In this document: in pieces, positions 4,962 through 5,979 of the stretch
Numbering within the stretch: the stretch's first letter is position 1
Layout: every line of letters begins with the position of its first letter
DNA from: Desulfurococcales archaeon
GTDB lineage: Archaea; Thermoproteota; Thermoprotei_A; Sulfolobales; Desulfurococcaceae
Direction: 5' to 3'
Length of the DNA stretch: 5,979 nucleotides
Assembly (NCBI GenBank): GCA_015521265.1
Contig: WAON01000130.1
Span: forward strand, 1-5,979
The notes under the pieces: model-generated
What the model was told of the DNA's origin: nothing
Database searches by the model: none
Seen by the model: only the letters and a program-made list of their open reading frames with translations
Translations under genes and position numbers: made by a program

Positions 4962-5756
4962 ATGTTGCTTGGTAGGCCGCGTAGGTCATTAACGTATGAA
5001 CGGCTAGTAATACATGAATACTTCGATCCGTACGTAGAGCCTGCTCCAGAATATCTAATACTCGGCTTGCCGGATGCAGGACTTGTAGGCTCTATAGCTT
5101 CGAGATACATGGTAATAAACCTGGGTTTAAAACTAGTCGGCGAGATAGATTCGCCAGTATACTTTCCCCCAGTCTCAGTTGTCCACAAACACACTCCGAT
5201 GAGCCCTCTCCAACTATACATGCCGGAAAATAGGAAATTCATGGTATTATTATCCGAAGCACCAATACCCGTACCAGCAATACACCCATTATCACTAGCC
5301 ATACTAGAATACTCCAGGGAGATAGGGGTAAAAACAATAATATCAATATCCGGAATAGCTGTCCCAAACAGATTACAGATAACAAAGCCTAAAACATACT
5401 GGATAGCTAGCAATGAGAAAACAGCCGAGCTAGTAAAAGAGTTAAAACTGGAAAAACTAAATGAAGAATTCGTAGTAGGCCCCTACGCGGTGATATTAAA
5501 AGAAGCTAGGAGAAGAGGTATCAATAACCTAGTAATCTTCGTCGAATCCTTCTTCGACCTGCCAGATCCAGAGTCTGCCGCGGAAGCACTAGATACTCTA
5601 TCCAAAATCATAAAGGTTGAAATTGATACGAAGAAACTACTCGAGGAAGCAGAGATTCTCAAAATACAGACGAGAGAACTAATGAAGCAGACAAGGAAAG
5701 CCATGACGGAAATGCAGAAGAAATACGAGATGCAAATGCCCTTAATGTACCAGTAA
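4962..5756 (+). CDS. PAC2 family protein, proteasome assembly chaperone-like
   Basis: Member of the PAC2 superfamily, which includes eukaryotic proteasome assembly chaperone 2 and archaeal PbaA/PbaB. Archaeal members are soluble alpha/beta proteins. PbaB is reported to interact with the 20S proteasome, but the role of most others is unproven. The family signature GLPDAGLVGSIASRYMV spans residues 35-51, followed by YFPPVSVVHKHTP (67-79) and a strand-rich core (FMVLLSEAPIPVPAIHPLS, 93-111; KTIISISGIAVPNR, 124-137). The segment ARRRGINNLVIFVESFFDLPDPESAAEAL (182-210) is also typical. Residues about 222-255 form a charged coiled-coil C-terminal helix (KKLLEEAEILKIQTRELMKQ) ending in a Met-rich tail. 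The 264 residues are normal. It lies 231 bp after cdvC and 22 bp before the hsp20-type gene, so it is probably co-transcribed with the latter. Confidence 0.85.
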   Translation: MLLGRPRRSLTYERLVIHEYFDPYVEPAPEYLILGLPDAGLVGSIASRYMVINLGLKLVGEIDSPVYFPPVSVVHKHTPMSPLQLYMPENRKFMVLLSEAPIPVPAIHPLSLAILEYSREIGVKTIISISGIAVPNRLQITKPKTYWIASNEKTAELVKELKLEKLNEEFVVGPYAVILKEARRRGINNLVIFVESFFDLPDPESAAEALDTLSKIIKVEIDTKKLLEEAEILKIQTRELMKQTRKAMTEMQKKYEMQMPLMYQ

Positions 5757-5763
5757 AGGAATA

Positions 5764-5770
5764 GGGGGTG
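5764..5770 (+). promoter_or_regulatory. Ribosome binding site for the hsp20-type gene
   Basis: GGGGGTG lies 8 nt upstream of ATG 5779, in the 22-bp gap after the PAC2 stop. A ribosome site with no visible TATA element in such a short gap points to translation from a shared PAC2-hsp20 mRNA. Confidence 0.55.
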
Positions 5771-5778
5771 CATAATTC

Positions 5779-5954
5779 ATGGGGTTTGACGAGTTAATGG
5801 AGAGGATTAGGAGAAGGATTAGGGAGTTATTCGAGGAGATAAGTGAAGAACTAGAAAAAGTAACGCCAATGTGGTCTCCTGACGGCTCTCTCGAACCCCT
5901 AGTTTCGACAACTACGTATCATGACAGATACGAAGTAATAATTGACTTACCCTA
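5779..5954 (+). CDS. Hsp20/alpha-crystallin small heat-shock protein, 3' truncated by contig end
   Basis: Only the first 58 codons are genomic. The N-terminus is a charged helix (MGFDELMERIRRRIRELFEE), then a linker with MWSPDGSLEPLVSTTTYHDRYEVIIDLP. The stretch from EPLVSTTTYHDRYEVIIDLP matches the start of the alpha-crystallin domain, where the first beta strands carry a D-x-Y-x-V-x-x-D-L-P pattern. These proteins form cytosolic oligomers that hold unfolding proteins without ATP. The missing part would hold the rest of the crystallin domain and the I-x-I tail. The frame continues through the final 25 bases, but those are adapter and must not be translated. The gene follows the PAC2 gene by 22 bp. 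The assignment rests on about 25 informative residues. Confidence 0.75.
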
Positions 5955-5979
5955 CTGTCTCTTATACACATCTCCGAGA
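5955..5979. other. Sequencing adapter contamination (Tn5 mosaic end plus Nextera adapter start)
   Basis: Positions 5955-5973 are identical to the 19-bp Tn5 mosaic end (CTGTCTCTTATACACATCT). Positions 5974-5978 continue with CCGAG, the first bases of the Nextera index-side adapter, and the last base differs from it. The match stops only at the window end. This is adapter read-through at a contig end from a tagmentation library, not a natural transposon: no transposase gene or second end is present and it cuts through the middle of a gene. Confidence 0.95.

Noticed and set aside
1..5954. CRISPR array, tRNA, rRNA, insertion sequence or toxin-antitoxin pair
   Set aside because: No regularly spaced direct repeats, cloverleaf, rRNA motif, transposase or paired small soluble genes were found on either strand by eye.
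5955..5973. Natural Tn5/IS50-type transposon end
   Set aside because: It is the engineered mosaic end followed by the start of the Nextera adapter, at a contig edge, with no transposase or target duplication.

Overview
The window is a piece of a hyperthermophilic crenarchaeal genome, most likely Desulfurococcales or a close relative. The main evidence is a complete cdvA-cdvB-cdvC cell-division cluster, whose CdvA and winged-helix CdvB are crenarchaeal hallmarks. TATA-like elements (TTTTTAA, TATTTAAAAA), archaeal GGTG-type ribosome sites, AGG/AGA/ATA-rich codon use and an archaeal enolase agree with this. The genus cannot be fixed from the sequence alone.

Layout: (1) Positions 111-1427 (+) encode enolase. 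(2) A small two-helix membrane protein of unknown function (1473-1718, minus strand) converges on it across a T/A-rich termination region. (3) The 260-bp intergenic region at 1719-1978 separates that gene from the divergent cdvA. It holds a perfect 10-bp-arm hairpin and a cdvA promoter. (4) cdvA (1979-2665) is followed by a promoter-bearing gap, then cdvB (2771-3547) and cdvC (3597-4730). (5) The 231-bp gap at 4731-4961 carries a strong k-turn-containing structured RNA candidate. (6) A PAC2-family (proteasome assembly chaperone-like) gene at 4962-5756 is followed 22 bp later by the start of an Hsp20/alpha-crystallin small heat-shock protein gene (5779 on).

How the genes work together: CdvA (PRC barrel plus coiled coil) is the membrane-bound platform. 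Its hydrophobic C-terminal tail is expected to dock on the winged helix of the ESCRT-III protein CdvB. CdvB carries a proline-rich MIM2-like segment that should be bound by the N-terminal MIT domain of the Vps4-type ATPase CdvC, which remodels the ESCRT-III polymer during division. The downstream PAC2 and Hsp20 genes look like a separate protein quality-control operon. The link is still suggestive, because proteasomal degradation of CdvB is reported to control division in Sulfolobus.

The last 25 bases (5955-5979) are not genome. They match the Tn5 mosaic end and the start of the Nextera adapter, so the contig truly ends near 5954 inside the hsp20 gene.
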